Positions 63,089 through 64,000 of a DNA stretch of 64,000 bases are shown here, piece by piece. Source of the DNA: Arenimonas oryziterrae DSM 21050 = YC6267 (lineage in GTDB: Bacteria > Pseudomonadota > Gammaproteobacteria > Xanthomonadales > Xanthomonadaceae). Positions within the stretch are counted from its first letter, which is position 1, and every line of letters begins with the position of its first letter. The position numbers and the translations under genes are program-made. The notes under the pieces were generated by a model. It did not search any database, was not told the origin of the DNA, and was given only the letters and a program-made list of their open reading frames with translations. The DNA lies in assembly GCF_000420545.1 (NCBI RefSeq), contig NZ_ATVD01000001.1, positions 62,001 through 126,000 on the forward strand. The letters run 5' to 3'.

Positions 63089-64000
63089 AACACGCCCTTG
63101 GTGCTCGGCAGATCACCACCCTCGCGCCGCACCGCCTGCCGCAGCGCGCGTGCGACGACCTTGAAACAGGCTTCGACCATGTGATGCGCGTTTTCGCCGC
63201 GCACTGCAAGATGCAGATTCAGGCCGGCGGTCTCGCACAAAGAGCGGAAGAAATGCGGCACGAGTTCGGTCGGCAGTTCGCCGACGTTGTCGCGCGGAAA
63301 CCGGCCTTCGAACACGAAGTACGGACGACCGGAAAAATCCAGTACCGCACTCGCCACCGTCTCATCCATCGGCAGCGACAGGCCGAGCCGGCCCGCGCCC
63401 GGCGTCATCTGTTCGGCATCGGTGTCCGGTGCCGCGCCATAGCGACCGATGCCGCGTTTGTCGCCGAGCGCCTGGCGCAGAGCGGTGCCGATCGCGAGGC
63501 CGCAGTCCTCGACCGTGTGGTGTTCGTCGATGTGCAGATCGCCGGCGCAGCGCAACTGCAGGGCGAAACCGCCGTGCTTGCCGAGCTGTTCGAGCATGTG
63601 GTCAAAAAAACCCAGGCCGGTGGCGACAGTCGCGTCGGCCGCGCGGTCGAGGTCGATTTCAACTTCGATGCGCGTCTCTTTCGTCTGCCGTTCGCTGCGG
63701 CCGATACGCGGCGCGTCGGCCAGCGCATGGGCGATCCCGGCCCAGTCGTAGGCCCCGGGCCCGAAACGGAACCCGCGCACACCGAGATTCGTGGCGAACT
63801 GCATATCGGTCTCGCGGTCGCCGACCATCGCACTGCTCGCCAGATCGATGTTCCGATCGCGCAAATAGTGCATGACCATGCCGATGCCCGGCTTGCGGTT
63901 CGGGGAATTGTCGTTGGGAAGGTGCTCGTCGATGAGCACCTCGCGAAACACGATGCCCTGCGAGGCGAGAATCTGCAGCAGCAGCGCCTGCGGCCCCTCG
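63085..64000 (-). CDS. hisB: Bifunctional histidinol-phosphatase / IGP dehydratase, partial
   Basis: The gene continues past the window edge; 304 residues are visible. At the edge the frame reads [20 protein letters not shown], then [16 protein letters not shown], which is the histidinol-phosphatase (HAD) half, so no start is present here. The dehydratase half has [40 protein letters not shown] and [18 protein letters not shown], the His-rich dinuclear Mn site. It catalyses IGP dehydration and histidinol phosphate hydrolysis. The stop overlaps the hisH start. Confidence 0.95.
   Translation of the reverse strand, partial: EGPQALLLQILASQGIVFREVLIDEHLPNDNSPNRKPGIGMVMHYLRDRNIDLASSAMVGDRETDMQFATNLGVRGFRFGPGAYDWAGIAHALADAPRIGRSERQTKETRIEVEIDLDRAADATVATGLGFFDHMLEQLGKHGGFALQLRCAGDLHIDEHHTVEDCGLAIGTALRQALGDKRGIGRYGAAPDTDAEQMTPGAGRLGLSLPMDETVASAVLDFSGRPYFVFEGRFPRDNVGELPTELVPHFFRSLCETAGLNLHLAVRGENAHHMVEACFKVVARALRQAVRREGGDLPSTKGVL

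Overview
The window is GC-rich (one sampled coding line near 33,000 counts 73% G+C) and densely packed. It looks like the chromosome of a gammaproteobacterium of the Lysobacterales (Xanthomonadales). This placement is an inference. It rests on an EfpL (YeiP)-type elongation factor, a HiPIP ferredoxin, a leucine-degradation (liu) gene set, hisBHAFI order, and many copies of a short GTGGGAGCGG...GACCGCGAT repeat and a CTCTCCCC hairpin repeat. No tRNA, rRNA, prophage, transposase or CRISPR array was seen.

Layout. 1-5.6 kb: exported or membrane proteins of loose family assignment (NTF2-like, histidine phosphatase, GYF-domain membrane protein, YciI-like, Tat-exported epimerase-like, lipoprotein), separated by repeats. 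5.7-9.5 kb: a four-gene island with visibly lower G+C: a 4-TM protein, divergent from an HNH nuclease with a PUA-like N terminus, then an ABC-type ATPase overlapping a PIN-domain nuclease. I read it as a small defence or conflict island. 9.5-16.1 kb: secreted proteins of unknown role, an S41 peptidase, an M20-fold protein that has lost most metal ligands, and a TrmY-like SPOUT methyltransferase. 16.3-23.3 kb: the fused acyl-CoA mutase IcmF, carrying a repeat-derived in-frame insert, and a propeller/GGDEF receptor. 23.3-26.1 kb: small redox-type enzymes and a LysR regulator. 26.2-29.3 kb: a compact operon encoding an ECF sigma factor, a ChrR-like cupin anti-sigma, two exported proteins of unknown function and an exported truncated haemoglobin.

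29.7-46.6 kb: leucine catabolism. Leucine dehydrogenase starts the route. Isovaleryl-CoA dehydrogenase, methylcrotonyl-CoA carboxylase (two subunits, separate loci), methylglutaconyl-CoA hydratase and HMG-CoA lyase carry it to acetyl-CoA and acetoacetate, and a thiolase lies in the same run. The genes are interspersed with hscC plus a membrane J-protein, the feoAB iron-uptake operon with a Fur-type operator, and small VOC, cupin and lipoprotein genes. IcmF upstream and the SDR downstream fit the same branched-chain acyl-CoA theme.

46.7-55.2 kb: a PAS-GGDEF-EAL protein, GNAT, SDR, efpL, Nudix, amino-acid permease, rmuC and HiPIP. 55.3-58.7 kb: methionine-salvage genes mtnB-mtnD-mtnC, with a membrane C13 peptidase translationally coupled to the end. 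58.7-60.3 kb: an exported phosphoesterase. 60.4-64 kb: hisI, hisF, hisA, hisH and the 3' part of hisB on the minus strand, with overlapping stops and starts, running off the window.
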